DNA from: Eubacteriales bacterium
Lineage (GTDB): Bacteria; Bacillota; Clostridia; Oscillospirales; Butyricicoccaceae
DNA length: 64,000 nucleotides
Direction of reading: 5' to 3'
Assembly (NCBI GenBank): GCA_030524205.1
Contig: JAUNGZ010000001.1
Location: 1-64,000 of the forward strand
The notes beneath the pieces are model-generated. The model worked only from the letters and a program-made list of their open reading frames with translations, had not been told where the DNA came from and searched no databases. The position numbers were made by a program, and so were the translations under genes. The number at the start of each line of letters is the position of its first letter. Position 1 is the first letter of the stretch. Below are positions 50,538-59,825 of this stretch, piece by piece.

Positions 50538-52160
50538 TCAGACGGCGATGCCGAGCGGCGAAAACAGCAGATACGCGCCCACCGTAACCAGCACGGCGAT
50601 GACGGCGAATATTTTTCCGTTTTTCCACGGTGTCAGGTCGATCACCTTGGCGTCGACGATCTCAAACGCATCTTTCCGCGGCGCAAATTTGATGCACAGG
50701 CCGTAAATGATGCATTCCAGCACGAACAGCGCAAATACCACATATAAGTAGTGAAACTGCTGGCAGAACGGACTGATTTTTGACACGCCGTACAGCACGA
50801 TATGGATCGGAATGATGATTTTCGGCGCGATGGACGGCGCGCGCTTGCTGAACAGGCCGAACAGCACGGCGGTCAGAAGCGGCATGGAGAAGAAGCCCCA
50901 GCACTCGTTGATAAAATTCATAATGCCGGTGCCGAAGAACATGACGAACGGCGCGACAATGATCGCAGCGACGGCGATGACCGTGCCGAAGATTTTACCC
51001 ACCTTGACCAGCCGCGCGGGCTTGGCCTGCGGCTCGAAAATCGGCTGGTACAGGTCGAGCGTGAAGATCGTGACCGAGGAATTGAGCACCGAATTGAACG
51101 AGGACAAAATCGCGCCGAACATCACGGCGGCGAGAAAGCCCAAAAGCGGCTTGGGCACGACCTCGAGGATCAGCATCGGGTACGCCGCGTCCGCCGCCAT
51201 GCCTACCGAGGTGTCCATCCGCCCGGCGAGCAGCTGGAAGGCGATGATGCCCGGAACGACCAGAATGGCCGCGTCCAGAATTTTGAAGAAGCCCGCCCAG
51301 ATCGCACCCTTTTGGCTTTCCGCCAGATTTTTGCCCGCAAGCGAGCGCTGAATGATCGATTGGTTGGTCGCCCAATAGAACAGGTTGTTGACGATCATGC
51401 CGGTAAACAGCACCGGCCACGGCACCTCGGGCGGCAGCGCGGCAGCAGGCGACCAGGCGTTCAGCTTTTCGGGCGTTGCCGAAATGAAATGCTTGACGCC
51501 CTCCAAAAAACCGCCGCCGTCCAGCGCGCCGAGCGCGAGGATGCCGAGCACCGGCACCATGAAGCCGCCGATCAGCAGGCCGACGCCGTTTACCGTGTCC
51601 GACACCGCAACCGCCTTCAGGCCGCCGAAAATAGCGTAGATCGCACCGATCACGCCGGTCGCCGCGCAAACAAGGGCGATCGCCCAGAAATGGGACAGGC
51701 CGAACAGCCCGGAAATATCGAAAATGCGCTCCAAAACGACCGCGCCCGAGTACAGCACGACCGGCAGCATCGTGAAGATGTACGCGATCAGGAACATCAG
51801 CGAAAACAGGCGCTTGGTCGTCGTGTCGAAGCGCTGTTCAAAGAACTCCGGCACGGTCGTAATGCCGCCCTTGAGGAATTTCGGCAGGAACAAAAACGCC
51901 AGCATGATCAGCGCGAACGACGAGGTGACCTCGAACGCCATCGGGCTCATATTGCCCGCAAAGCTCTGGCCGTTGGTGCCGACGAGCTGCTCGGCAGACA
52001 GGTTGGTCATCATCAGCGAGCCCGCGATAACGATGCCCGGCAGGCCGCGTCCCGCCAGAAAGTAGCCGTCCTTGGTCGTCAGGTCGTCCCCTCTGGTCTT
52101 GAGCCACGAAATGAGCGCGACCAGTATGGTGAACCCCGCAAAGGTGATAATGGTAAACAA
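50538..52160 (-). CDS. Sodium:solute symporter (SSS family)
   Basis: 540 residues with about 13 or 14 helices. GRGLPGIVIAGSLMMTNLSAEQ, NQSIIQRSLAGKNLAESQKG (the SSF signature region) and GAILSSFNSVLNSSVTIFTLDLY (in part) resemble SGLT/myo-inositol-type carriers. It likely imports a sugar, inositol or related polyol with sodium. It starts at TTG and is the last gene after a Gfo/Idh/MocA dehydrogenase and an IolE-like isomerase, which supports a polyol substrate. Confidence 0.9.
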   Translation of the reverse strand: MFTIITFAGFTILVALISWLKTRGDDLTTKDGYFLAGRGLPGIVIAGSLMMTNLSAEQLVGTNGQSFAGNMSPMAFEVTSSFALIMLAFLFLPKFLKGGITTVPEFFEQRFDTTTKRLFSLMFLIAYIFTMLPVVLYSGAVVLERIFDISGLFGLSHFWAIALVCAATGVIGAIYAIFGGLKAVAVSDTVNGVGLLIGGFMVPVLGILALGALDGGGFLEGVKHFISATPEKLNAWSPAAALPPEVPWPVLFTGMIVNNLFYWATNQSIIQRSLAGKNLAESQKGAIWAGFFKILDAAILVVPGIIAFQLLAGRMDTSVGMAADAAYPMLILEVVPKPLLGFLAAVMFGAILSSFNSVLNSSVTIFTLDLYQPIFEPQAKPARLVKVGKIFGTVIAVAAIIVAPFVMFFGTGIMNFINECWGFFSMPLLTAVLFGLFSKRAPSIAPKIIIPIHIVLYGVSKISPFCQQFHYLYVVFALFVLECIIYGLCIKFAPRKDAFEIVDAKVIDLTPWKNGKIFAVIAVLVTVGAYLLFSPLGIAV

Positions 52161-52193
52161 GCTTCTTTTCCCCTCTCCCTCTGTTTGCCGCGG

Positions 52194-53372
52194 TCAGTCG
52201 TACTTGACCCAGGACGAGCCCTTGTCGGCCGATTCCACGCACTTTTCGATCCACTTGATCCCCTGCGCGCCGGCTTCGACGCTCGGATACCAGAAATCAC
52301 CGTAAACGCCCTTGTCCGCGTCCGCCATCGCCACGGCGAAGCGGGCGTACAAATTGGCCCACGCCTCGAACAGACCCTCCGCATGGCCGCCGCCGATGCG
52401 GTCCTCCACGCGCGCCTCCTCGTACAGATAGCCCGCGCCGCGCTCGAGCACGCGGGACGGCTCGCCCTCGATCTCGTACAGCATCTGGTTGGGGCGCTCG
52501 TCGTCCCACTCGATGGACGCCTTGGAGCCGACCACGCGGATCTTGTGATAGTGCCGCGCGCCCGAATTGATCGAGCTGGCCCAGCAATAGACCTGCGCGC
52601 CCGCCTGCACCGATTCGCTGCCCTTGAGGTTCATGATGACGAAGGCGTTATCCTCCAGCTCGCGCCCTTCGACAAAGGCCTGCTTGGTGCACATCAGATT
52701 GTCGATCTTCATATCGGGGATCATGGCCTCGATGATGAACAGCGGGTGCGTGCCCACGTCGCCCAAGGCGAAGGACGGGCCGGCCTTTTTCGGGTCAAAG
52801 CGCCATTTGGCGGAGGGCACCTTGTCCTCAATCTTGAAATTGTAGCCGCCGAAGGCAAAGCTCATATTGATGATGCGGATCTCGCCCAGATCGCCGTGCT
52901 TGATCATCTGCCGCGCCTGCTGGATGAGCTGATGGCCCGAATAGCCGTAGGTCACGCCGACGACGCGCTTTTTCTCCTTGGCGAGCGCAACCAGCTCCTC
53001 CGCCTGCGCCGAGGTAAAGCACAGCGGCTTTTCGCAGACCACGTGCAGACCTGCGTTCAGCGCGGCCTTGCACACCTCATAGTGCATGCCGTTGGGGGTT
53101 GCGATGGACACGGCCTGAATGCCGTCCTCGCGCTTTGCTTCCTCGGTGAACATCGTCTGATAATCGGGGTAGCAGCGCTCGGGCGCGACGTGCAGGTTTT
53201 CGCCGAACGCCTTGCCGCGCGCAGGGTCGATATCGAACGCCCCCGCCACCAGCTCGAAATTAAAATCGCGCAGCGCGCTGGCGCGGTGGATGTATCCGAT
53301 CTGGCTGCCCTTGCCGCCGCCGACCATTGCCCAGCGGATGGGGTTTTCCACTCTTTTTTCACCATTATACAT
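52194..53372 (-). CDS. Gfo/Idh/MocA-family oxidoreductase
   Basis: 392 residues. The N-terminal Rossmann domain begins RWAMVGGGKGSQIGYIHRAS; the nucleotide-site motif CEKPLCFTSAQAEELV carries the catalytic Lys of this family (EKP). The C-terminal alpha/beta domain includes GTHPLFIIEAM. It oxidises or reduces a sugar or inositol carbon with NAD(P). AAGGAG precedes the ATG. It is the middle gene of an isomerase-dehydrogenase-symporter operon. Confidence 0.92.
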   Translation of the reverse strand: MYNGEKRVENPIRWAMVGGGKGSQIGYIHRASALRDFNFELVAGAFDIDPARGKAFGENLHVAPERCYPDYQTMFTEEAKREDGIQAVSIATPNGMHYEVCKAALNAGLHVVCEKPLCFTSAQAEELVALAKEKKRVVGVTYGYSGHQLIQQARQMIKHGDLGEIRIINMSFAFGGYNFKIEDKVPSAKWRFDPKKAGPSFALGDVGTHPLFIIEAMIPDMKIDNLMCTKQAFVEGRELEDNAFVIMNLKGSESVQAGAQVYCWASSINSGARHYHKIRVVGSKASIEWDDERPNQMLYEIEGEPSRVLERGAGYLYEEARVEDRIGGGHAEGLFEAWANLYARFAVAMADADKGVYGDFWYPSVEAGAQGIKWIEKCVESADKGSSWVKYD

Positions 53373-53393
53373 GATTATCGCTCCTTCTTATCC

Positions 53394-54326
53394 TTAAATT
53401 TGATAACCGACCGATTTTAAGTAGTCGACGCTGGCCTTGACGTCGCGCAGGCTGGTGCCGCTGTTGCGCGGGTCGCGCTCCTGCTCGATCGTGATATAGC
53501 CCGCGTAGCCGATCTCGTCGAGTGTCCGGCGGATGGCCGGATAGTCCAGACTCCCCTTGCCGATCGGGCACATCGCGCCCTTTCCGCAGCCCTCGAAAAA
53601 GCGGATATGCTCGCCGAGCACTTCGCGGTAAACCGTTTCGTTTACGTCCTTGAAATGGACGTAATCCAGCTTGTCCGCGTATTTTTTCAGGTATTCGACC
53701 GGGTCCATCCCGGAATAGTACAGGTGCCCCGTGTCAAGGCACAGCCCGGCGGTCTCGTAGGGAATATCGCGCACGACCGCTTCGATCTCGTCGGCAAACT
53801 CAATGTAGCCGCCCGCGTGCGGGTGGATGACCGGACGCACGCCGTAAGCGTTCGCCCTGTCGCACACCGCGCGCACGTTTTCCATGAACCGCGCCCATTC
53901 GCCGGGCGACAGACGGGGCGAACGGTCGGGATGCCCGGCGGCGTAGTCGCGCTCGTCGTGCCCCCAGTCCATGACCGTCATATAGGGCGTCGGGAATTTC
54001 TGCCCCTCGTGCACGGGCAGACGGGGCAGCGCGGGATCGGTGATCAGGCGGCAGATGTCGTCGACCGCCTGCAAGACGCTCTCTTGGTTCGCGGGGTCGA
54101 GCAGGTCGTGGAAAATCGTGCCCGCGACGATGGCAAGGCCGTTTTTGCGCAGCTCGGCGGAGACGGCCGGAACGTCGATCGGCAGATAGCCGTACGGCCC
54201 AAGCTCAATCGCGCTATACCCCGCCTTGCCCGCCTCCTCCAGCACGCGCGTCCATGGCGGCAAATACGGATTCTTGACGTCATCCACACCCCAGCAGCAG
54301 GGCGCGCCGCAAATTTGAATCGACAT
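53394..54326 (-). CDS. Sugar-phosphate isomerase/epimerase-type TIM barrel (IolE-like)
   Basis: 310 residues of the AP-endonuclease-2 TIM-barrel family. ICGAPCCWGVDDVKNPYLPP, GYSAIELGPYGYLP, IHPHAGGYIEF, CLDTGHLYYSGMDPVEYLKK and DYVHFKDVNETVYREV contain the metal ligands (Glu, Asp, His, Glu). The opening residues resemble inosose dehydratase IolE, so inositol or a keto-inositol is a good guess. AAAGGAG precedes the ATG. First gene of the minus-strand operon. Confidence 0.9.
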   Translation of the reverse strand: MSIQICGAPCCWGVDDVKNPYLPPWTRVLEEAGKAGYSAIELGPYGYLPIDVPAVSAELRKNGLAIVAGTIFHDLLDPANQESVLQAVDDICRLITDPALPRLPVHEGQKFPTPYMTVMDWGHDERDYAAGHPDRSPRLSPGEWARFMENVRAVCDRANAYGVRPVIHPHAGGYIEFADEIEAVVRDIPYETAGLCLDTGHLYYSGMDPVEYLKKYADKLDYVHFKDVNETVYREVLGEHIRFFEGCGKGAMCPIGKGSLDYPAIRRTLDEIGYAGYITIEQERDPRNSGTSLRDVKASVDYLKSVGYQI

Positions 54327-54566
54327 GTTTTTCTCCTTTCAATCGCATCGTTGGTTGTGTATTGCCAAGTTTCTCACTGTTTTTGCGTTTTTACATGGAA
54401 TATTATACCTTCTCCCTCCCTCTGCGGTTTTCTGATTGTTGCGTTTTGTCCCGCAAAAACCTAGGAAATCTTGCACAAATTTCGCCTTGTTTTTTTGGCA
54501 ATTACGGTTTCTTGCGCTTCTCCTCAAATTCCCGCATAATAAGGGCATATAAAAAGGAGAGATATC

Positions 54567-55424
54567 ATGCCTGCTCGCCACCTCCCGTCCTTCCGGGACG
54601 GACAGTCCCCTACGCTGCTCTACGCCACCCGCCAAACGGTTTCCGGGCAAAAAGTGCACCGCTCGATCCACCGGCACGACGATATCGTCGAGCTGCTGTT
54701 TGTCTACCACGGCGAGGGCACCTATACCGTGGACGGTTACAGCTATCCGATCCGTCCGGGCGACCTGCTGTTATACAACCAAGGCGACCTGCACGAGGTC
54801 TCGTCCGCTTCCGCGCGGGAGATCGGCACCTTCTGCTTCGGCATATCCGGCCTGTCGCTCAACGGGCTTGCCCCCGGGCAGACAACCACGCAGCAGGACG
54901 GCTTCGTTCGTCCCGCCGGGGCGCATCATGCCGAAATCCACGCCCTCTGCAAGCTGCTCTACGAGCAAATGGAGCTGGGCGCGGCGTGCTCGCGTGAGAT
55001 CATCGACCGGCTGCTGCCCGCGCTCGTCCTGCTCGCGCTCGGCTTCCCCGCGGACGAGCGGAACGACCAGCAGGCCGACATGGTGCTTGCAAACCGCATC
55101 CGCCAGCATATCGCCGTGCACTTTGCCGACCCGCTGACGCTGGAGGATATCGGCCAAATGCTGCACGTATCGCCGTACTACGCCGCGCACGTATTCAAGC
55201 GCATCACCGGCTTTTCGCCCATCCAGTACATGATCCGCTGCCGCATCGGCGAGGCGCAGAACCTGCTGATCTCGACCGATTACAGCGCAACGCAGATCGC
55301 CGCCATGGTCGGTTACAATGGGGCGGGGCATTTCAACGCGATTTTCACCAAAACCGTCGGCCTGCCGCCCATCCGCTACCGCCGCCAATATCTGGAGCGG
55401 ATGCAGGGCAAGCGGCGGCAGTAG
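54567..55424 (+). CDS. AraC-family regulator (paralogue 2)
   Basis: 285 residues. Cupin domain: SIHRHDDIVELLFVYHGEGT and GDLLLYNQGDLHEV. C-terminal HTH pair: IGQMLHVSPYYAAHVFKRIT and IAAMVGYNGAGHFNAIFTKT, ending GLPPIRYRRQYLERM. AAGGAG lies before the ATG. It is divergent from the IolE-dehydrogenase-symporter operon and convergent with the sugar-binding-protein gene. It and its paralogue at 49565 are the best candidates to bind the repeated motif at 56744-57129. Confidence 0.9.
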   Translation: MPARHLPSFRDGQSPTLLYATRQTVSGQKVHRSIHRHDDIVELLFVYHGEGTYTVDGYSYPIRPGDLLLYNQGDLHEVSSASAREIGTFCFGISGLSLNGLAPGQTTTQQDGFVRPAGAHHAEIHALCKLLYEQMELGAACSREIIDRLLPALVLLALGFPADERNDQQADMVLANRIRQHIAVHFADPLTLEDIGQMLHVSPYYAAHVFKRITGFSPIQYMIRCRIGEAQNLLISTDYSATQIAAMVGYNGAGHFNAIFTKTVGLPPIRYRRQYLERMQGKRRQ

Positions 55425-55447
55425 CCGGCGCAGACCGGCCGAACGTC

Positions 55448-55485
55448 AAAAAGTGCGTTTCCGCAGTGACGGAAACGCACTTTTT
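55448..55485 (+). terminator. Terminator after AraC paralogue 2
   Basis: AAAAAGTGCGTTTCCG cagtga CGGAAACGCACTTTTT; perfect stem, A and T tails, probably bidirectional. Confidence 0.92.
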
Positions 55486-55640
55486 CCGTCCTCGCGGCCG
55501 GTTTTTTCCTGTCCTGAAATGCCGCAGGCCGCCGGACGGAATATCCGGCAGCCTGCGGCGGCGCATCGAGAGAGGGTTATGCGCCGCGGGAGAAAGAAAA
55601 AGATGATTATGATGTGGTCATGGATAAAACCGCCCCGGAC

Positions 55641-56648
55641 TTACTTGATAAAATCCTCCACGTTGTCAATGGTGACAAGCTGCGGGGTGATGTTGTAGTA
55701 ATTGTCGGTCAAGCCTTCGATCGCTTCGCCCTTGATCAGGCCAAGCGCGCACTTGAGCGTGCCTTCGCCCTGCGCAACCGGGTCTTGGAACACCGAGCAG
55801 GCCATGTCGCCCAGTTTCACGGCGGCGCAGCCGACATCGGTCGCGTCAATGCCGACGACCGGGCAGAACACGGTCTTGTCGCCGTTGGTTTTCATTGCTT
55901 CGATCACGCCCAGCGCCATTTCGTCGTTGTTGCAGATGACCGCGTCAACCGCTTCGCCCGTGCCCATAAACTGGCTGAACTGGTCCATCGCCTTGCCGCG
56001 GTCCCACTCGGCGGTGTTTTCAAATACATAATTCGCCTTGATGCCGTTGTCCTCCAGCGCCTGCTTGGCGGAATTGGTGCGCTTGGTCACGTTGTCCAGT
56101 CCCAGCGTGCCGGTAAACATGGCAATATTGACCTCGGTCTTGCCGTCAGCCTTGAACAGCTCGGCGAGGAAATTGCCCTGCTCCTTGCCGTACAGCGTTT
56201 CGTCGGTGCCGACATAAACCACTTCGCCGTCCTTCAGCACGTCCAAATTGGGCTGGCGGTTGACAAAGACGACCTTCATATCGCCCGCGGCGGTCAGCAC
56301 GTCCTCCGCCGAATCGTTGTTGGCCAGTCCGATAATGGCGGCGTCATAGCCGTCCGCCGCCCACGTCTGCACCTGACCGAGCTGGGTCGCAACGTCCTGA
56401 TTGGCGTCCAGAATACTCAGATCAATGTTGTTCGCCTCCGCGTAAGGCTTCATTGCGCTCTCCATCGAGGTCCAGAACTGATCGCGCATCGCAATCGAAA
56501 AACCGACCTGATATTTTTCGCCCGCAGCGCCGCCTTCCGCCTGCGCGCCGCCCTCGTTGCCGCCGCCATTGCCGTTGCCGCCGCAGCCGGCCAGCAGACC
56601 TATGCACATTACACCAGCTAATACGGTTGCCAATACTCGTTTTTTCAT
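55641..56648 (-). CDS. Sugar ABC transporter substrate-binding lipoprotein (RbsB/YtfQ type)
   Basis: 335 residues. Lipoprotein signal MKKRVLATVLAGVMCIGLLA with the lipobox Cys in AGCGGNG, then a Gly-rich linker. The periplasmic-binding type 1 fold shows YQVGFSIAMRDQFWTSME, ILDANQDVATQLGQVQTW, AAIIGLANNDSAEDV and AVICNNDEMALGVIEAM. The ATG at 56648 starts at the signal peptide. It is divergent from the ATPase and permease genes; together they form one sugar importer. Substrate unknown. Confidence 0.93.
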   Translation of the reverse strand: MKKRVLATVLAGVMCIGLLAGCGGNGNGGGNEGGAQAEGGAAGEKYQVGFSIAMRDQFWTSMESAMKPYAEANNIDLSILDANQDVATQLGQVQTWAADGYDAAIIGLANNDSAEDVLTAAGDMKVVFVNRQPNLDVLKDGEVVYVGTDETLYGKEQGNFLAELFKADGKTEVNIAMFTGTLGLDNVTKRTNSAKQALEDNGIKANYVFENTAEWDRGKAMDQFSQFMGTGEAVDAVICNNDEMALGVIEAMKTNGDKTVFCPVVGIDATDVGCAAVKLGDMACSVFQDPVAQGEGTLKCALGLIKGEAIEGLTDNYYNITPQLVTIDNVEDFIK

Positions 56649-57245
56649 GTCATTTTCTCTCCTTCTCTTTTCGGATGCACGGCGCCGCCAGCTTGCGGGC
56701 TGTGCTCTATGGTTTCCATTATACAGATTTGTCCGGCGGCCTACCTTCACAATACTGTTTGCCAATTCGCAGATTCCACGGGTATTTCGCACAAATATGC
56801 CCCTGCGCGGTTTGGGCACTTCACAATCCTGTTCTTTTCCCGCTTTGCCGCGGAAAGCAGGCGGCCGCTCTCCGCGCGTTCCCGCATGCGCCGCAATTTT
56901 GGATGACTCTCACAAAACCCGCCGCGGGACGCCGCGCCGGTTTGGCATTTTCGCATCCATGCGGCGGCAGATCCCCCCGGCCGCGTGTACGCGTCAGCCC
57001 GCTCCCCTATCTCCAAAGCGTATACCGCCCGCCCGCGCAGAACAGGATTGTGAAGTATCCAAAACTGCGGGGCGTTTTTTTGTGGAAAATTCGCCCGCTT
57101 TACCAAGACCTGCAACAGGATAGTGAAGGGCAGGCGGACGCAAATGCGATAAAATAACGATATCGTCAACGGGAGGCGGCCCGCCGGCTGCTGCCCGGCA
57201 GCGAAGTGATTTCAAAAGGAGAGAAGAAAAAGTGGAGGTGGCAAA
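56649..57245. promoter_or_regulatory. Divergent control region of the sugar ABC transporter with four activator-type sites
   Basis: Motif AACAGKATWGTGAAG occurs four times: minus strand at 56759-56744 and 56833-56819, plus strand at 57041-57055 and 57114-57129. The inner copy on each side is followed, after GTGAAGG and exactly 20 bp, by a -10 (TATAAT at 56723-56718 minus; TAAAAT at 57150-57155 plus). No good -35 is present, so both promoters look activator-dependent. No coding gene was seen in the 597 bp. Confidence 0.8.
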
Positions 57246-58736
57246 GTGAGTGACTACATATTGGAAATGACCGATATCGTCAAGGATTTCCCGGGCGTGC
57301 GCGCTTTGGACGGCGTGCAGCTTCAGCTCAGGCCCGGCACGGTGCACGCGCTGATGGGCGAAAACGGCGCGGGAAAATCCACACTGATGAAGTGCCTGAT
57401 CGGCATTTACCACAAGACAGCCGGCACGATCCGCTTCAGGGGCAAGGAAGTGGATTTCAAAGGCCCGCTCGAAGCCTTGCAGAACGGTATTTCCATGATC
57501 CATCAGGAGCTCAGCCCGGTGCTCGAACGGCCGGTGTCCGAAAACGTATGGCTGGGGCGCGAGCCTTACAAAGGCATTCACATCGACCATAAGAAAATGC
57601 GCGCGGACACGATCGAGCTGTTTAAGGAAATGGATCTGAACATCGACCCCGACGAAAAGATGGGCAACCTGACGGTCGCGCAGATGCAGATGGTCGAGAT
57701 CTGCAAAGCGGTGTCCTACAAGCCCGACGTGATGATCCTTGACGAGCCGACCTCCTCGCTGACGGAGGGCGAGGTCGTGCATCTGTTCCAAATCATCCGC
57801 AAGCTGCGCGACGAGGGGTGCGCACTCATCTATATCTCTCATAAGATGGACGAGATTTTCCAGATCTGCGACGAAATGACCACTCTGCGGGACGGCCAGT
57901 TTGTCGGCCACGATTTGGCTAAGGAGACGACGGTGGACGCGCTGATTACCCAGATGGTCGGCCGCGAGGTTTCCAATATGTTCCCCAAAATCCCGTGCCC
58001 GATCGGAGAGGTGGTCTTTCAGGTCGAGGGGCTGCGTTCGGGCAAGCAGGTGAAGGACGTTTCGTTCGACGTGCGGCGCGGCGAGATTGTCGGCTTTGCC
58101 GGGCTGGTCGGCGCGGGCCGCACCGAAACCGTCGAAACCATTTTCGGCATGCGGCGCAAAGACGGCGGCAAAGTCATCAAAGACGGACGCGAGCTGACCA
58201 TCCGAAGCCCGCACGACGCGATCCGCGAGCGCATCGCGCTTTTGACCGAGGACCGGCGCGGCAACGGCATCGTCGGCATCCGCAGCATCAAGGACAACAC
58301 CATACTGGCCAACCTGCCGGCATACGGCTTTCCGATCAATCACCAAAAGATCGAAGAGGATACCGACAAATATGTCAAGGCCATGAACACAAAAACGCCG
58401 AGCAATGACCAGCTCATCATGTACCTTTCGGGAGGCAATCAGCAAAAGGTGCTGATCGGCCGCTGGCTGCTGACCAATCCGGACGTGCTGATCGTCGACG
58501 AGCCCACGCGCGGCATCGACGTGGGCGCCAAGGCGGAAATCCATACGCTGATTTCCAAGCTTGCGGGCGAGGGCAAGGCCATTGTGCTGATCTCCTCCGA
58601 GCTGCCCGAGGTCATGGGTATGGCCGACCGCATTGTCGCCATGTACGAGGGCGAGGTAACCGGCGTGGTCGAGCGCGACAGCGCGCAGTGGTCGAGCGAG
58701 CACATCATGGCGCTCTGCCACGGGCAGAAGGACTGA
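57246..58736 (+). CDS. Sugar ABC transporter ATP-binding protein (RbsA/MglA type)
   Basis: 496 residues, two fused ABC domains. The first has GENGAGKST, an early Q-loop and MILDEPTSSLTEGEV; the second has GLVGAGRTE, the signature LSGGNQQKVLIGRWL and LIVDEPTRGIDVGAK. Degenerate motifs in one half are normal for this family. It starts with GTG after GGAGGTGG. It is transcribed divergently from its binding protein and precedes the permease by 27 bp. Confidence 0.95.
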   Translation: MSDYILEMTDIVKDFPGVRALDGVQLQLRPGTVHALMGENGAGKSTLMKCLIGIYHKTAGTIRFRGKEVDFKGPLEALQNGISMIHQELSPVLERPVSENVWLGREPYKGIHIDHKKMRADTIELFKEMDLNIDPDEKMGNLTVAQMQMVEICKAVSYKPDVMILDEPTSSLTEGEVVHLFQIIRKLRDEGCALIYISHKMDEIFQICDEMTTLRDGQFVGHDLAKETTVDALITQMVGREVSNMFPKIPCPIGEVVFQVEGLRSGKQVKDVSFDVRRGEIVGFAGLVGAGRTETVETIFGMRRKDGGKVIKDGRELTIRSPHDAIRERIALLTEDRRGNGIVGIRSIKDNTILANLPAYGFPINHQKIEEDTDKYVKAMNTKTPSNDQLIMYLSGGNQQKVLIGRWLLTNPDVLIVDEPTRGIDVGAKAEIHTLISKLAGEGKAIVLISSELPEVMGMADRIVAMYEGEVTGVVERDSAQWSSEHIMALCHGQKD

Positions 58737-58763
58737 GGAGAGAAAAGAAAGGGGTATTTATCC

Positions 58764-59762
58764 GTGAATTCGACAAAAGTAAAGAAGTTTGTCAGCCAGA
58801 ACTCGATCTGGGTCGTGTTTCTGTTTATGGTCGTGCTGATGGCGTTCTTATCGCCGACATTCCTGACCGCGAAGAATATCGTCAGCGTGCTGACGACCGA
58901 GTCCATCACCGGTATCCTGACCGTGGGCGTGATGTGGTGTATTCTGTCCAAGGGCATCGACCTTTCGCCCGGCGCGCTGGTTGCGCTGACCGGCGTCGTC
59001 ACCGCCTCGCTCGCGCAGAAGTTTGAGTACGGCGCGTCGCGCCTGTTCCCCAACCTGCCGGACGTTCCGGTCATCGTCGCCATTCTGGCGGGCGTTCTTG
59101 TCGGAACGCTGTTCGGCGTGCTCAACGGCTGGCTGATCGCCTACACCAAAATCCCCGCCTTCATCGCGACGCTGGGCACGCAGCTCATCGCCCGCGCACT
59201 CGCGCTGCTGTATACCAACGCCTACCCGATCCCCGAGCTCAAGCCCGGCCTGAAAAACGTCGCCCAGCTCGAATTGTTCAGCATCGGCGGCGCTTCGGTC
59301 ACGGTCGTTATCGTCATCTTCATCGTTTTCGCCGTGATCTCGGGCTTCCTGCTGACGCAGACGCGCTTCGGCAAGTCGATCTACGCGATCGGCGGCAATG
59401 ATCAAGCCGCGCGCGTAGCCGGCATCAACGTGGAGAAAAACCTGATCAAGGTATACACCTGGTGCGCGTTCTGCGCCTCGGTCGGCGGCGTGCTGCTCGC
59501 CGCGCGCTCCGGCGCGGGCAACGCCTCGGTCGGCGTCAACTATGAGCTGGACGCCATCGCGGCCGCTACCGTCGGCGGCACCTCGCACTCGGGCGGCGTC
59601 TGCCGGATCTCGGGCGTTATCGCCGGCATCCTGATCCTCGGCATTTTGAAAAACGGTATGCTTCTGCTCAAGATTTCGCCTTACTTACAGCAGGTCTGCA
59701 AGGGCGCGATCATTATTCTCGCGGTCGTGTTCGACATGCGCAAGAACGCCAAGAAGGCTTAA
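58764..59762 (+). CDS. Sugar ABC transporter permease (RbsC type)
   Basis: 332 residues, eight to ten helices of the branched-chain/ribose permease fold. MVVLMAFLSPTFLTAKNIV, GIDLSPGALVALTGVVTASL, the EAA-like FGKSIYAIGGNDQAARVAGI and AVFDMRKN near the end are typical. GTG start. It pairs with the ATPase upstream and the binding protein at 55641. A terminator follows 16 bp after the stop. Confidence 0.94.
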   Translation: MNSTKVKKFVSQNSIWVVFLFMVVLMAFLSPTFLTAKNIVSVLTTESITGILTVGVMWCILSKGIDLSPGALVALTGVVTASLAQKFEYGASRLFPNLPDVPVIVAILAGVLVGTLFGVLNGWLIAYTKIPAFIATLGTQLIARALALLYTNAYPIPELKPGLKNVAQLELFSIGGASVTVVIVIFIVFAVISGFLLTQTRFGKSIYAIGGNDQAARVAGINVEKNLIKVYTWCAFCASVGGVLLAARSGAGNASVGVNYELDAIAAATVGGTSHSGGVCRISGVIAGILILGILKNGMLLLKISPYLQQVCKGAIIILAVVFDMRKNAKKA

Positions 59763-59777
59763 CCGGCAGCAAAAAAC

Positions 59778-59805
59778 AAAAGGAGCGCCGTTTGGCGCTC
59801 CTTTT
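59778..59805 (+). terminator. Terminator of the sugar ABC operon
   Basis: AAAAGGAGCGCC gttt GGCGCTCCTTTT with extra T residues. Confidence 0.92.
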
Positions 59806-59825
59806 TTAGGGGTGAAAAACGCAAT

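Noticed and set aside
50802..53420. Very long open frame (872 codons) opposite the symporter and dehydrogenase genes
   Set aside because: It is rich in Arg, His, Asp and Gln with no domain, as expected from the antisense frame of GC-rich genes. The minus-strand genes beneath it have clear families.
56994..58721. 575-codon frame opposite the sugar ABC ATPase gene
   Set aside because: Antisense shadow; composition is His/Asp/Arg-rich and lacks domains, while the plus strand has both ABC domains.
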